NCBI GenBank assembly: GCA_033060915.1
Contig: CM065378.1
Span: forward strand, 12,225,001-12,289,000
Direction of reading: 5' to 3'
Length of the DNA: 64,000 bases
Source: Euryodendron excelsum
Taxonomy: Eukaryota > Streptophyta > Magnoliopsida > Ericales > Pentaphylacaceae
How positions within the stretch are numbered: the stretch's first letter is position 1; the number at the start of each line of letters is the position of its first letter. Below the pieces are notes generated by a model. It ran no database searches, was not told the origin of the DNA, and saw only the letters and a list, made by a program, of their open reading frames with translations. Shown piece by piece: positions 22,101-35,098 of the stretch. The position numbers were made by a program, and so were the translations under genes.

Positions 22101-25100
22101 ACTTATGTGCTTGGGTTGAACTATGTTGATTTCAGAATCTTGGATGAAGTGGAATTCCTTTTTTCTTGGACAGATTATGGCTCTACTGATTCTGTATTAT
22201 TCCTTCGATTTTTCAATTCACTTACTGTTGTTTAAACTTTTCTGAAATCTACTCATCATCTCTGGATCTACATCTTTTCAGGGATGCAGTCTCAGGAATA
22301 CCGCATACATAATAGGAGCTGTTATTTTTACCGGGCATGAAACAAAGGTGTTCTATTATAATTTGTAGAGCTCATTTTTTCTTTTTTGGGCTTTGCATGT
22401 TAAGCTGTCTGTTATGCATGGAATATTCATGGCCGGATCAATGCCTTCACTAGAAATGCTCCCTTTGACCACATTTCTAGGACACCAACAAAGGTATTGA
22501 GGAAACTAATGCCATCTGCTGATGTCAGGCATGGATCTGATTCTTACAGAGTATTCTTTAATGCTAGTGGCTGGAGTTAGTTCCTTGAATATGTGTTATG
22601 TGCTATATGCTACTTATTTGCTCTGTCTTCCTTTGTATGTATTTCTTGCTAGCTTTTCTTGTACACGTATTTGTAATATTGAGTAGTTTTATGCTTACCT
22701 TTATTAAATAGCATGTTAGGTTGTGATGAATTTTTGATTAAATTGCAGGTTATGATGAATTCCATGAATGTTCCTTCCAAAAGAAGTACTCTAGAGAGGA
22801 AACTTGACAAACTTATACTCACTCTTTTTGGTGTTCTCTTCTGTATGTGCCTGGTTGGGGCCTTTGGCAGGTGCAACAATGCCTAGTCTGCTCTCCATAT
22901 TATGATGTAACTACTGTAGAGCTTTCACACTTTCTTAAATAATTTCCGGTCCAATGACATTCTTTGTGCTTAATGAAATTTTTTGGTGGAGTATTTTTAA
23001 ACCGCAAATATTACTTCTTGGGTCTTCGTGGTCCAGAGCTGCCACAAGATATGAACCCTAGCAACAGATTTGTGGTATTATTTCATTTGCTTGCTGCAAT
23101 TAAAGAAACCATCTGAATGAGTTACTAAATTAATTTTTTTTCGTCTTTTTGCTATTGATGTTGTTATTGCTTCTACAGGTTGCTCTTTTAAGTATGTTTA
23201 CCCTTATTACTCTGTATTCACCAATAATCCCCATTTCTCTTTACGTTTCAGTTGAGGTAGGTATCACACTGTTACAGTATTTGTTTTCCCAGAGTGAGCA
23301 TTGATTTTTGGTTTAAGGATTCATTTTCTTTTTCTATTTTCAGATGATCAAATTTATACAATCCACTCAATATATTAACAATGATTTGCATATGTACCAC
23401 TTTGAAACCAACACCCCTGCATTGGCACGGACATCCAATCTGAATGAGGAACTTGGACAGGTAAACTGGTTTCTTGTTGACCTTCTCAAGGGTCGATCAC
23501 AAACAGTTCCTTTTCTCCCTTTCTTTAATTTAGAAAAGTACGATTCTTTTATAGTTCTTGGGCAAATTTTGAGAGATTTGTTTATTTGATAAACTCTTGA
23601 GGTCATTATTGAATTTTTCCTTTTCCATTTTACTTTCATGCTGCCTATCAAAGTTGACTTATAGGGTAAATTGTGCCTTGGGCCAGGTGGAATATATCTT
23701 TTCTGATAAAACTGGAACCTTAACAAGAAATATGATGGAGTTCTTTAAGTGTTCAATCGGAGGAGAGGTCTATGGAACTGGTGTCACGGAGATTGAGATG
23801 GGAGCACCGCGGAATGGCATAAAATTTGATGAGGTAACTTGGCTAGCATCACTTGGAAAATGGATGTGTATCAATGGGTAATTTTACTGTCAATCAATTC
23901 TCACAGGTTCGGAAATCAACAAATGCAGTACGTGACAAGGGTTTCAATTTTGATGATGCTAGGCTTATGCGAGGTGCCTGGAGGAATGAACCTAATCCTG
24001 ATATGTGCAAGGTATGAGTTAAATTGACAAAAATAGTGATTTTTCGTATTTGATAAGCTGCGTAGAGTGACTTTTTGGTTTTGTGTATAGAGGCAGTGCC
24101 CCTTTTGGCCTTTTTAATATAATACTTATTTATTTATCAAAAAAAATGTAGTGTAACTTTCGATAATTCAAAAGGCACACACACGCACAGGCGTAGAGCA
24201 TGGTTTATTTTAATTGTCGTCGAATGTAAACTATTTGTACATGTAACAATGCATTATATGAATAGGACGATTGTTGAAAATTTGATAAGTTATGTGGAGT
24301 GATTTCTTAAGATTAAAAAGATGCGAACACATGAGCATGCTTTATGTTAGTATTTGTTGAATGTGAACTATTTGTGCAAGTAACAAAGCATTATATTTAA
24401 TTTTTTAAAAAAATTTCTTTTGTACTATAGCCTTCGTAAAATTCTCGATGTGTGCCATAAACCAGAAGTCTGTGGCTGTTCTTATGTTGGAGAGAGAATA
24501 CAATGCGGACTCTCCATATCCAAACTGAACATAAAAGATAAAAACATTCTAACTTCATTCTATTTGGTACTGTAATTTTTTTTTTCTTCTAAATATTGAT
24601 CCCGCTGCTTTGACTTATGATATTCAATATTTGAACTTGTTAACCATATAACTGTTGTGTTTAATTTGGATGTTTTTCTTTGCCAGAATATGGTAAAGAT
24701 GATTTAATATCGCCATCCTATAACATATTTTCATTCAGTCCCTTTTGTATATGTTGATCTCTTTCTGTAGCCTTGGGAACTGTGTTAGTCCTCTTCGGTA
24801 GCTATCTTGGGCATATACCAGTCATAATCTCTCGTGGTAGGATATCCTTTTTCCAATAATTGACTAGTTAAAAAAGACCAAAAGGGGCGAACTTATGTAC
24901 ACGGCTGTATAGAAAACATCTATATCCCATTCCCCAAGTTAAGATAACCTATCAAGTCAATGAAAGCAAAAGGGGATTCACAAAACTCCCCTGATATCCA
25001 AAAAAGAATTATATTCATCATAACTGTTTTTAATCTATGTACTGGTGTAGAAATTTCCTCAAACATCCACCTATTCCACTCCCTCCAAATACACAACATT

Positions 25101-28100
25101 ACATGGTAGCATCATCCAAGCGTTTGGTTGAGTTTTTACCGTGGTTCCTTTGTGCCATGACTCATAGAATGTTATCACAGTAGCCTAATGGACGTTATTG
25201 ATATTAAAAAAGCAAAGCTCCACAGATGCCATGCCACCTCGCAGTGGATTAGAAGATGATCCACTGACTCCTCATTTCTGTTCCACATGCAACACCAATT
25301 AGGCACATGTTCCCCCTTTTTCCCAAACTATCAATCGTCTGGATAGATCCTAAAGCTGCTTTCTAGGGTGAAAGGGTGTCAATATCTCACACTTTTTACT
25401 GTTGATGATATAGTTACTTTTTTTGTTGTCCATATGTGGAGCAATTGAGATGTCTTTGCTGCATTCTTATTTGTTTAAGATAGTGTCAGTTCTGTTGAAG
25501 AGCTTAATATGCATTGTTTGGGCCCTTACTTAACAGCTTATGCTTTTATGTCAAGTTTTTACTCAAAAGTAAAAAGAAAATAGCATGATGACACTAAAAA
25601 AATTTTAAATTATGTATTCCATGGCTTAAACATTAAGTTAGGTATAAATTCAAATTGTTTTTATTTTATAATTGGATTCAAGTTATTTTCATCCAACTTG
25701 TAATTTGCTTCGTGTGTGTTTAGGTGACAAACACGTGGCCCTCAAGTGTTTGAAGCATACCTGGTTCTACAAATTAAAAAATAATAGAAAACATTTGGAT
25801 GTGTGCCTGACAAACAAGTGTACCTCTAGTGTTAGAAGCGTGCTTGATTCTACAAATTAAAAAGTAGTAGGACATGTTTGGACGTGTGCCCCACCCTTGT
25901 TGAGAGAGTATTTGATATGGGCACGACACTTTCTTACAAGTGCCCTTGCTTTTTAGGTTCAAAGTGAGATCCTTCCAATGGGTGATGTGGATGGAACCCG
26001 GGATCTGGCTGAATGTGAGGGGTTTAAAGTTGTCTCTCTTCTGTTAGTATATTTTGGGGTCCCTCTCGGTTCTTCTTTCAAAGCAACGTGTTTTGAGAGA
26101 AGACTTGCTATCTGTCCAAAGGAGGTAAGTAACGCTCATTCCAAAGGAAGTAAGTTAATATCACTTTTGGCATCACCAATTTGAAGCTGCTGATGATCCC
26201 AATCAGACAGCAATGCAAAAAGAATGTCATTTCTTTGCAGGAGTAAGGGCTAACCTCTACATCACAATCCCTCGAAGGCCCTCAAGGAAGATCATGCAGC
26301 TTCTCCTATGGCCAGTCCTGAACCTAAGTTGCTTCAATAAAGGTCTTGCTCTTAAGCACCTCGCCTAAGATGGCTTCCGACCTAGGTCAGAAATCACACC
26401 CACTCATGCCGACCACGTATCCCCAAAATCAGATTCTGGTACCCCTAAATGTGCCCGCCTGTATGGAATCCTTAGCCATCACCTCAAAAATGATCACCTG
26501 CCCAACACTCAACCGAGCGGTTTCACCTCTCAACGCACCAATGAACCGACATTGGCGAGAAAGCTGCATAGGTTCAACCTATTACCACAAATCCACTGGA
26601 CCTAGAAACCCCAATGTGCCATAACCCATTCTTCTCTCCTTTGTTCACAACAGAAATCTCGAAAGACTGCCAGCTAACCTGTATTATTCTCCATCCATCT
26701 CTAATCGGCATGACACAGGAGAGAAAAGAAGTCACGATGGCTTCGTAGCCATTGTTAACCTCTATCCATACTTAATGGCTGCAGAGAGCTTGATGTGCAT
26801 TGACTGGATAATATCCTACTAGTTTAAGTTTCACAGGAAGTGGTTGTCTGACATTGGTTTTCGAGCTTTACTTGAATCCATGGATAGGATTCAAACTGGT
26901 CTTCTAGTTGAGAGTTATTGAATGGTATATATTGAATTCTTGGGTCTGTACAAGCATATGTTAAGTTTTGAAAAGTGCTAATCCTTTGGTGATGAAATGC
27001 TGGCGTCGAAGTGGAAAAATAGGTGCTTAAAATTTGGGATTGGTTTTTATAGTGCATATCCATCTTTCCTTTTTATACGTGATGAGAAAAGGAAGGCACA
27101 TTTAATTAATAGAGTATTGGTAGAAAGGGTACCTCACTACCCCAAAAATATTTTTATATCACAAAATACCAACATCATTTTGGACAAATAGGAGATATTA
27201 AGAAAATTTTGGATAGGTGAATATACCAACAAATATCGTGGATTTTTATTCCATGCTTGGAATTTTTACATTAGGTGTGGTCATGAGCCAATTTTCTGAT
27301 TTTCTGCAGGATAATACATGCCCCAACTGGTATTTATTTTTTTTATGTATATTTGCGTAACTGTTGAAGCCAGTTCATCTATGGCAATATATTGCATACA
27401 ATTCAGAGTGCTCTCAATACTTGGTTGGGATCTCAATGATTTCATTTTTTGGTGAATGCTTTTGTTTTTTGTGTAGGAATTCTTCAGATGCCTTGCCATA
27501 TGTCATACTGTACTGCCTGAAGGTGATGAGTCCCCAGAGAAAATTCAATATCAAGCTGCATCTCCCGATGAAGCTGCTTTGGTTACAGCTGCAAAGAACT
27601 TTGGCTTCCTCTTTTACAGGTCTGTACTTCTCTATAATTTGTATTCTCATACTTAGCCCTTTCAATATCCTCTTGTTTCTATGTCCATTATGATTTTATA
27701 CTCCTCTATATTTATAACAAGTAGAATTGCAGATTTAGAGTGGAAGTACTTTTGAAGCAGCATCCTTTGTTCTTTTTTGGATAGAAAGGAAGTAGTACTT
27801 TGGAACTACATAACACTCTACCAAAATGTCTTTGTCCCTGTTTCATTAGGAGCATTCTAGCACTCAAGATTCTTCCCTGGTATGAGGCTAATGATGTGCT
27901 TTTCTTAGGCGTACACCTACTTTGATCTATGTTCGTGAATCACATGTTGAGAAGATGGGAGAGGTTCAGGATGTTCCTTATGAGATCTTGAATGTCCTCG
28001 AGTTCAATAGGTGGGTATGTTCTTCTGACTCATTTTATCACTTGTTACTTCACACTTGCTGATACTAACATTGAGTGTGAATTTTGTTTTCAGTACAAGG

Positions 28101-31100
28101 AAGCGACAGTCTGTTGTTTGTCGTTATCTAGATGGCAGGCTTGTATTGTACTGTAAGGTAATAGTTTAACGAGGCTTCTTATGTGATTTAAAAATTGTTA
28201 GTAGGAAGTAAAATGATGCTTGGACAGAACCTGTCTTTTGCAGGGTGCTGATACCGTGATGTATGAAAGATTGGCTGATGGAAACAATGATATTAAGAAA
28301 ACAACCAGGGAGCAGTTGGAACAATTTGGAGCTGCTGGATTGCGTACCCTTTGCCTGGCCTATAGAGATATAAGTTCGGATGCTTATGACAATTGGAATG
28401 AGAAATTTATTCAGGCAAAATCTTCTCTTTGGGACCGTGAGAAGAAATTGGATGAGGTATACTATCTGTCGGTTTGGAACAAATTATTTTTTATTTCTCA
28501 ACTGTTTTACTTGTTTTCTCTTGAATTCACATATTTTGAGGATTTTAGCATTGAATTTATCATGTAAACAGAATGTTGTCTTCAGATGTCTGTTCCTTTT
28601 CAGTAAATATCTTGTGGTGATTCATCCTTAATTCTGAGATTTGCTAGCATAAAAATCTATTATCCATGCCAATGGATGTATTCATTTTGTTGCTTTATCT
28701 GTAATCTTCGGAATCAATGTCTCCTTTTTATTTATAAACCTATCGTAGTCCTGTTTGTGCTCTAGATTCATAAGGGAGCATTTTGTTACTTTTCTTTCCA
28801 TTTTATCTTTTGGATAGAAAGTTTTTTAATACATATATATATATATATATATATATTCTCTTGATAATTAAAAGTTGTATAGAGAAGGAAAATGGCAATA
28901 ATGAAGCGAACCCTGTATGAAAGCAGGTTGCAGAACTCATAGAGAAGGATCTCTTCTTAATTGGGTGCACTGCTATAGAAGACAAGCTTCAAGAAGGAGT
29001 ACCATCCTGTATAGAGACTCTTTCTAGAGCTGGAATCAAGATTTGGGTTCTTACAGGGGACAAGATGGAAACAGCCATTAATATAGCTTATGGTTAGTAT
29101 TTAAAAGAGTTTGTGCATCTTTTTTTTGGTTTCTTACTGCATGTGTTTTTTCCTCATTTTTAATTACAACTACTTATATCAAAGGTCTATGTTTTCATTT
29201 CCTCAGCATGCAAGTTGATTAATAATGACATGAAACAGTTTATTATCAGTTCAGAGACTGATGATATCAGAGAAGTTGAAAGCAAAGTAAGCAGTATTCT
29301 TACCTGGTTTGATTTTGCATGTAAATACATCAAATTCATTAACTTTCAAAGTGTTCATTAGTTTAAAAGTGGCTTTAACTTCCACGGCCAGGGAGACCAA
29401 GTGGAGGTTGCACGCTTTATGAGAGATGCAGTGAGATATCAGCTAAAGAAGTGCCACGAGGAAGCACAAAACTATCTTCACTCTGCATCTGGACCAAAAT
29501 TGGCACTTGTGATAGATGGGAAGTGTTTGATGTATGCATTAGACCTGAGTTTACGAGTAATGCTGCTTAATTTGAGCTTGAATTGTAGTTCAGTAGTTTG
29601 CTGCCAAGTATCTCCTTTGCAGAAAGCACAGGTAAGGTTCCTCATTGTGGTTCTCTGGATATACAAGTATCAAATATTACTTCTTGACATTGAAAATAGG
29701 ATGTCTTTATGAATCACTCATATTTTGATAGAAGTATTTTCTGTTTGTGTTTGAGCGTGTCACTTCGGTATGTGATGCAGAAATATTGCAGTACTTAGGC
29801 TTTTAAAATTTTTCCTTTTTTTTCAGTTAATTCCATACCAACATTTCTAGTCCAACCATTTAACTGCATGACAAGAAATAGTTGTTAAATACCTCATCAA
29901 TTGGTTTGTTATTGCAATGCTGTGGATACCTTCCCCTCCCCCACACCCCCGGGTGCCAGCTTTTGTTTTAGAAGGCTGTAGGAGCTGCTTCAACTGGCAT
30001 TAGAGTTTTATTCCCTAAGAAGTGAAGTGTTCAAAGTAGGAGCAAATGTGTGATTCTTAATGAATCTCCCTTCCTTCCCTGCCCTCCAAATGATCTTAGC
30101 AACTCCAAGGGAATCCCCTACATTTAGCTGAAGCCTGCTTTTCAGCAACAGCAGGAAGGCATTGAAGAGCTTGAGCTTCGTAGGATAATGCACTCATCTT
30201 ATGCCCCTCCTCTTTGTACTAGTCGTATTCTTGTTCCCCTTCTTTCTTTCCTAAGAACCTGATCCACCCATATGGAGCGGAGCCGCATCACCTTACAATC
30301 CATTACTTCTTGTTGACCTAACACTGTATTTGTTTGGCAAAGCAGCATGTTGAAACCAAGGTTAGATATTTGATTTGGTGGCGGCTTACTCTTAAAACTT
30401 CGAAAATGCAAATCTTATGTTTTTCAATTACTGATTGAATTTATTTTTTTCGTTTTTTCCAAAAAAATCCATTATAGCTCAGTATGCTTACATTTTCTGG
30501 AAGGGCTTGCTGTATTGATCAGAAAGTATTGAAAAGTTCAAGAGGCTATTGAGGAACTTCAAAGAGTGGTGGACCTGAGCTACACAATATTTTCTATTTG
30601 GTTTTTAGAGAAGCCAACTTTACATTGTTTTAATGTGCCTGATTGCTGCCTACCTTTTAGTATGCTTTTGAACTGTCATCTTATTTTCTCCTCTTTGCCA
30701 AACATAGCTCTTCCCTGCTAATGGAGTCGTAATCTGACCCGGCATCTTTTGGTTTTCTCAACTAGCCCCTAACTTTACTTTATTATCAACCATCAAGTGG
30801 ATTTTATCTGTTGGTTTACTCGTCTTGAGCTTTACATATTTTACACTTGATGCTGTTTGCAGGTGACAAGCCTCGTTAAGAAAGGTGCTCGGAGAATAAC
30901 ACTTAGCATTGGTGATGGTGCCAATGACGTTAGTATGATTCAAGCCGCTCATGTTGGTGTTGGAATAAGTGGAATGGAAGGAATGCAAGCAGTTATGGCT
31001 AGTGATTTTGCAATTGCTCAGTTCCGTTTCCTTACAGATTTACTTCTTGTGCATGGACGATGGTCATATCTTAGGATATGCAAGGTTCTACTTTGCTAAC

Positions 31101-33016
31101 TTCTGCTAACCTGCAAAACACTCTTTTTATTTATTTATTTCATTTCTCTGCCTGGAGTTTTTTTTTTATGTTTGATTCTTCTTTGCTGCAGGTTGTGACT
31201 TACTTCTTTTACAAGAATCTTACATTCTCCTTGACTCAATTTTGGTACACCTTCCAAACTGGGTTCTCTGGTCAGAGATTCTATGATGATTGGTTTCAGT
31301 CTTTATATAATGTTATTTTCACAGCCCTGCCTGTGATTATGCTTGGACTTTTTGACAAGGTACTGTATTCGTTCTGTTTAATGTTTATTTATAATATGTA
31401 CTTGCTATTGTTGACACTTGTGACATTGATTTGGATTAATGCTTTCATTCTGGAAAGACCTAGTATTTATAGGCCAGATTAGAGTATTTATCCTTTGCCT
31501 TTTTGTCGTCTATTTGCAACCAATCTAAATGTAGATCTACACTGAATGTTCAAATGTATTCTTTGCCAGGATGTCAGTGCATCCCTTTCCAGAAAGTACC
31601 CCGAGTTATACAAGGAGGGAATAAGAAATACCTTCTTCAAATGGAGAGTTGTGGTGACCTTGGCTCTGTTTGCATTTTACCAATCACTAGTAGTGTACAA
31701 TTTTGTGGTCAGTTCCAGTTCTAACGGTGTTGGTTCATCTGGCAAGATGTTTAGCCTTTGGGATGTCAGCTCAATGGCCTTCAATTGTCTTGTAGTAACT
31801 GTTAATTTGCGCATTCTTTTGATGTGTAACACAATTACAAGGTGGCATCATATAAGTATTGGAGGAAGCATTTTAGCATGGCTTGTGTTTGTCATTATAT
31901 ATTCAGGTGTTTACACTCCTAAGGTGAGTCCTCTTGTTGTTTTAACCACTTTATGAATTAGTATATAAGCTAACTTGATCATTCTTTACATTCGCTGCAG
32001 GGTATCTATTCGGTCTTTTATGTCTTGATCAGCACATTCTATTTCTATGTCACACTTCTTCTTGTTCCCCTTGTTGCACTGCTCGGTGATTTCTTGTTTC
32101 AAGGGTAAGATATGGAGATAATTTTCTTGTAGCAATATATTTAGTTTCCATATATAGTGCAAGGCTGCATATTATTCATAGGCAAGAGTAAGATTTCAGG
32201 TGGCTAAACTTTGTATACTATAGTTCAATTGTATGAGTATGCATCTAAAAAAAAACATGAAATTTACTTGAAACTCCATATAAATTGTATTGGCCTGCAT
32301 CAGAAAAAGCATGTCTGCTTCATGTGGTGTTTAAATTGGACAGGATCATATGCATGTCACCAGTATTTGGCTATGAAAAAAGTTGATGCCACACTAAATG
32401 CACACCATTTTAATTGAAAAGTGCCAACCCTCCCGTCACTGTGAGGTCTAGGAAGGTCCGAAGTACACAGCCTTAAACCCACGCGTGTGGAGAGGCTGTT
32501 TTGTGTTTTGAACCTGTGACACCCAAGTCACACTAAGGCAACCTTCCTATTGCGCCAAGGCCCAACCCCCCCTTGTTTAATTGTTTTTGAAACTTTGATA
32601 TCTATATCTTTGTCAAAGTTCATCTATTTCCTTTGTGTTGTGTTTTAATTGTGTGATGGTTAAGTATATAATTTGGTATAATACCTCACAAACTTCTGTT
32701 GCTTGGCCTCAGTATTCAGAGATGGTACTTCCCCTATGATTATCAGATTATTCAGGAAATCCACAGGCACGAGCCCGATGATAGCAGCAGAGAGTTGCTG
32801 GGGTTTCGGAACCATCTCACACCAGATAAGGAAAGGAGCTTAGCTGTTGCACTGCTCCCGCGAGAGACATCCAAGCACACTGGTTTTGCCTTTGATTCGC
32901 CTGGGTACGAGTCCTTTTTCGCTTCACAAGCAGGTGTCTTCGCCCCTCAGAAGGTCTGGGATGTGGCACGGAGAGCCAGTATTAGGCCACGGTCAAAGAT
33001 CCCTCCAAAAGGGTAG
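16144..33016 (+). CDS. ALA3: P4-type ATPase, aminophospholipid flippase of the ALA3 type (5' exons absent)
   Basis: P4-ATPases flip phospholipids to the cytosolic leaflet; Arabidopsis ALA3 acts with an ALIS subunit in the Golgi/secretory pathway. Exons (24): 16144-16225, 16428-16538, 20829-20906, 21083-21179, 21883-21989, 22282-22347, 22749-22870, 22987-23074, 23179-23256, 23344-23460, 23687-23833, 23907-24011, 27477-27619, 27909-28010, 28094-28157, 28244-28456, 28927-29092, 29207-29286, 29392-29631, 30863-31084, 31192-31359, 31570-31923, 32001-32104, 32713-33016. Phases agree across every junction, giving 1118 codons. Motifs: LDGETNLK (actuator), PISLY (M4), DKTGT with the phosphorylated Asp at 23705, [23 protein letters not shown] (30911). 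Family length is about 1200, so about 95-110 N-terminal residues are missing; the LTR element lies upstream. The intron before 22987 ends in GG, not AG, so splicing there is doubtful. Confidence 0.92.
17699..20488. mobile_element. Possible 2.8 kb insertion in ALA3 intron (non-autonomous element)
   Basis: The intron 16539-20828 is 4.3 kb. From about 17699 (TATACTAGGGATAACCCGTG, with the small hairpin GTGCC-TAC-GGCAC) to about 20488 (TTTTATTATATAGATAT) the composition changes and no coding is seen. Similar CCCGTGC-hairpin starts and TATATAGAT ends occur in plant repeats I associate with Helitron-like or other non-autonomous elements, from memory. Inside, GACTTGCATCTTGGAGCAA-like words occur three times (about 19515, 19600 and 19800). 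No transposase frame is present. Both borders are approximate. Confidence 0.4.
24880..25400 (-). mobile_element. LINE (L1-type) 3' remnant, antisense in ALA3 intron
   Basis: Read on the minus strand, 25380-25210 encodes a zf-RVT-like stretch: DRLIVWEKG, then cysteine-containing residues and a DHLL-type segment with [10 protein letters not shown], in shifting frames. Further on (about 25090-24960) comes [13 protein letters not shown], the common plant LINE C-terminal phrase. The rest of the LINE is missing. It lies in the 3.5 kb intron 24012-27476. Confidence 0.6.
25725..25920. repeat. Degenerate tandem duplication in ALA3 intron
   Basis: TTCTACAAATTAAAAA occurs at about 25764 and 25848, each followed by an A-rich part and a CATTTGGATGTGTGCC / CATGTTTGGACGTGTGCC segment. 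The unit is about 85 bp and not coding. Confidence 0.6.
25921..27476. other. Remainder of ALA3 intron, GC-richer inserted stretch
   Basis: 26180-26720 is clearly richer in C and A than the flanking intron and has fragmented frames with prolines and histidines, suggesting old transposon sequence, but I recognise no family. The remaining part is ordinary AT-rich intron ending at the GTGTAG acceptor before 27477. Confidence 0.35.
28832..28856. repeat. (TA)n microsatellite in ALA3 intron
   Basis: About 12 TA units lie 70 bp before the acceptor of the exon at 28927. Confidence 0.9.
29632..30862. other. ALA3 intron with unrecognised insert
   Basis: About 30000-30420 contains two short antisense frames (30193-30008 and 30411-30199) with residues such as [13 protein letters not shown]. 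They may be remains of a transposon but match nothing I can name. The rest is AT-rich intron. Confidence 0.35.
32417..32575 (-). mobile_element. Au-like tRNA-derived SINE in the last ALA3 intron
   Basis: On the minus strand the element has an A-box-like TGGCGCAATAGG, a B-box-like GGTTCAAAAC and the body words AACAGCCTCT and AAGGCTGTGTAC, the pattern of the plant Au SINE family as I recall it. TTTAATTG flanks it on both sides (32409-32416 and 32576-32583), an 8 bp target duplication. It lies antisense to the host gene within intron 32105-32712 and leaves the splice sites intact. Confidence 0.78.
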
Positions 33017-34940
33017 AATTGAAAGAATTTATTTGTACATATATGTTTTTTTTTCTTTTCCAACAGTTTTAACAATAGTAGAATCTGTAAAACTAGTTGT
33101 GTAATATCCTACTGTTGATTCTTTTATAAATACCTCTTCCCAGAATTATAGAGTTTGCCAGAAATATATGGCATTTTCATGTTGTACTAACGTAGCAATT
33201 AAAACACTTATTCAATTGCATTTGATTCATAACAAATGATTGAAGTAAGAACTAAGTTATAATTTCCTTAAATTCATTAAATCACAAATTATTCTAAAAG
33301 CTTAAGTGTTAGGAAATGGGCTCAACATTATATATCAATCTCTCCAGCTCGCGTGTATCCACATACTCAGATTAGAGTTCTAATACTGTGTTAAATTCTT
33401 TTGTTTAAATTTCACTTCATACTTATTATAATTTTATGTGTTTGGCTCACTCGTGGAGGAAAGCTTGAGTACACATGAGCGGCGTGTTAACAAACAAATA
33501 ATTAATAGTACAACCTCTTTAACATGATTAAATTATTTATGATGGTGATTGATAATTCAATCAAGTAAAATGATATTCTTCTAGAAAACTTATACAAAAT
33601 ATTTTATTAAAATAATGTGACAGTGATATTATTGTAACTAAGAGCTATTTTTATTTTTTAGTAAATGAGTTTCATTCAACCACATTATTTTGGTAATAAA
33701 TTTTATATCAATTTTCTGTTTGTAAAGTATTTATTACCTTTCAACAAAACCTTGCGCTGCTATTTTTTATTATTATTACACGTGTCACCACCCCAAGCCA
33801 TCTCTCTCTCTCTCTCTCTCTAAGCCATCGGAATAGAACCATCTCTCTCTTTTCTCTCCTATGCTTGTATTCTTTGTTCCTGTTTGATGAAACACATCAA
33901 ATGTGTTATAAAATACGCATGGACTCTGCAATTCAAATAAGTAACGGTAAAAAGATGCTGCATGAAACTTGAGGAGTTTATTCTTTTAAGAGCTCCTGAT
34001 ATGCACACGCAGATAGAGATATGCAAAGAAGCTTGTACGAGAAATGTGCATGGCCTCGAAATGACCCCACTGCCACTTGAACGATATATGCTTCTTTAGT
34101 AATAGAGCTGGAGAGCGTGATTAGACATGGATGTGCATGCTTTTTCACCTTGAAACTCCATTGGTTATCGCAGCATAGAACTGGTGTTTGGGGTACCTTT
34201 TTACCTCTATAGATATGTGTGTGTATATGCATATATTCCATGTTCAGTTATTCGTGCCTAATAACAAAACCATATCGAATTCGAGGGGACAATGGCCAAA
34301 GTTGTCATGTACGAATCCATAACAAAGATAAGATTTTTATATATGATCTGCAATGTGAGGGCCAACCCAGCCAGTTTGATTCTGTGAAGCTAAAGAAACT
34401 AGGGTTTAGTAGGGATCAATTTGAGAAGATTATAGATGTACTCAACTGGTTCATAAACTTGGTCAAAGTAGAGTTGAAATAGTTACCAATTAATTGGGTG
34501 CCCGAGTCAGCTTGGCATAAAAGAAATAAAAGAAGAGATTGTAGTTACCATGGGTGTTGTGCCATCAACCTCTAAAACGCCCGGCTTCACGACCTACATG
34601 CCCTTCTACCCGGTGCAATTGAAAGAAATATGGCTAGAACATGTCCATGCTTTTGGCCTAAAATGACCTGACTCGATATCTTTTTGGGTTGCCCTAACCC
34701 CGTTGGGTCCCGAATTTGCGTACTATCCTTTTATATGGTCGTTTCAAGATCGCTCATGCCCTCTTTTACAATCTATAAACCCTTTTACCTGGTCCAACCG
34801 GACGAAAAAAGGCCCAAACACTCGTGCTTTTGGCCTAAAATGGACTGTTTGAAACTTGCGGAAGGGGAGAGGAGGGTAAGGAAGAAACTTTTTAAAATTT
34901 ACCCTCTTTTTTCCCTTTCCTTGTTTGATTTCTACCTAAG
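33017..34940. other. ALA3 3' untranslated region and intergenic sequence
   Basis: The first 100-150 bases contain TTGTACATATATG and TGTGTAATATC, which suit plant polyadenylation. Beyond that is AT-rich sequence with a (CT)n at about 33800-33823. A degenerate repeat occurs at 34585-34850: the words CATGCCCTTCTACCCGGT and CTTTTGGCCTAAAATG recur about 180-200 bases apart. A 75-codon open frame near 34258-34482 has no family I recognise. Confidence 0.45.
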
Positions 34941-35098
34941 AGCTTGTTTGGAACTTGTTTGAAATCTCTCTCTTTCTTCACTTTCCTTTTATTTTCTTTA
35001 CAAAACCAAACAAGAAAAGGAAAATATTTTTACTTCATTTTCTCTTCCATTTCCTTTCCCTTCTCTTCTCTTCTCTCCCCCCAAGTTCCAAATAGGCT
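34941..35098. mobile_element. Pyrimidine-rich MITE, copy 1
   Basis: AGCTTGTTTGGAACTTG at 34941 is mirrored by CAAGTTCCAAATAGGCT ending at 35098, a terminal inverted repeat of about 17 bp with two or three mismatches. The interior is a C/T-rich strand. No target duplication was convincing. Confidence 0.6.

Noticed and set aside
25978..26624. Plus-strand frames of 68-92 codons in the ALA3 intron
   Set aside because: They have no domain, no splice support and unusual composition; probably old transposon sequence.
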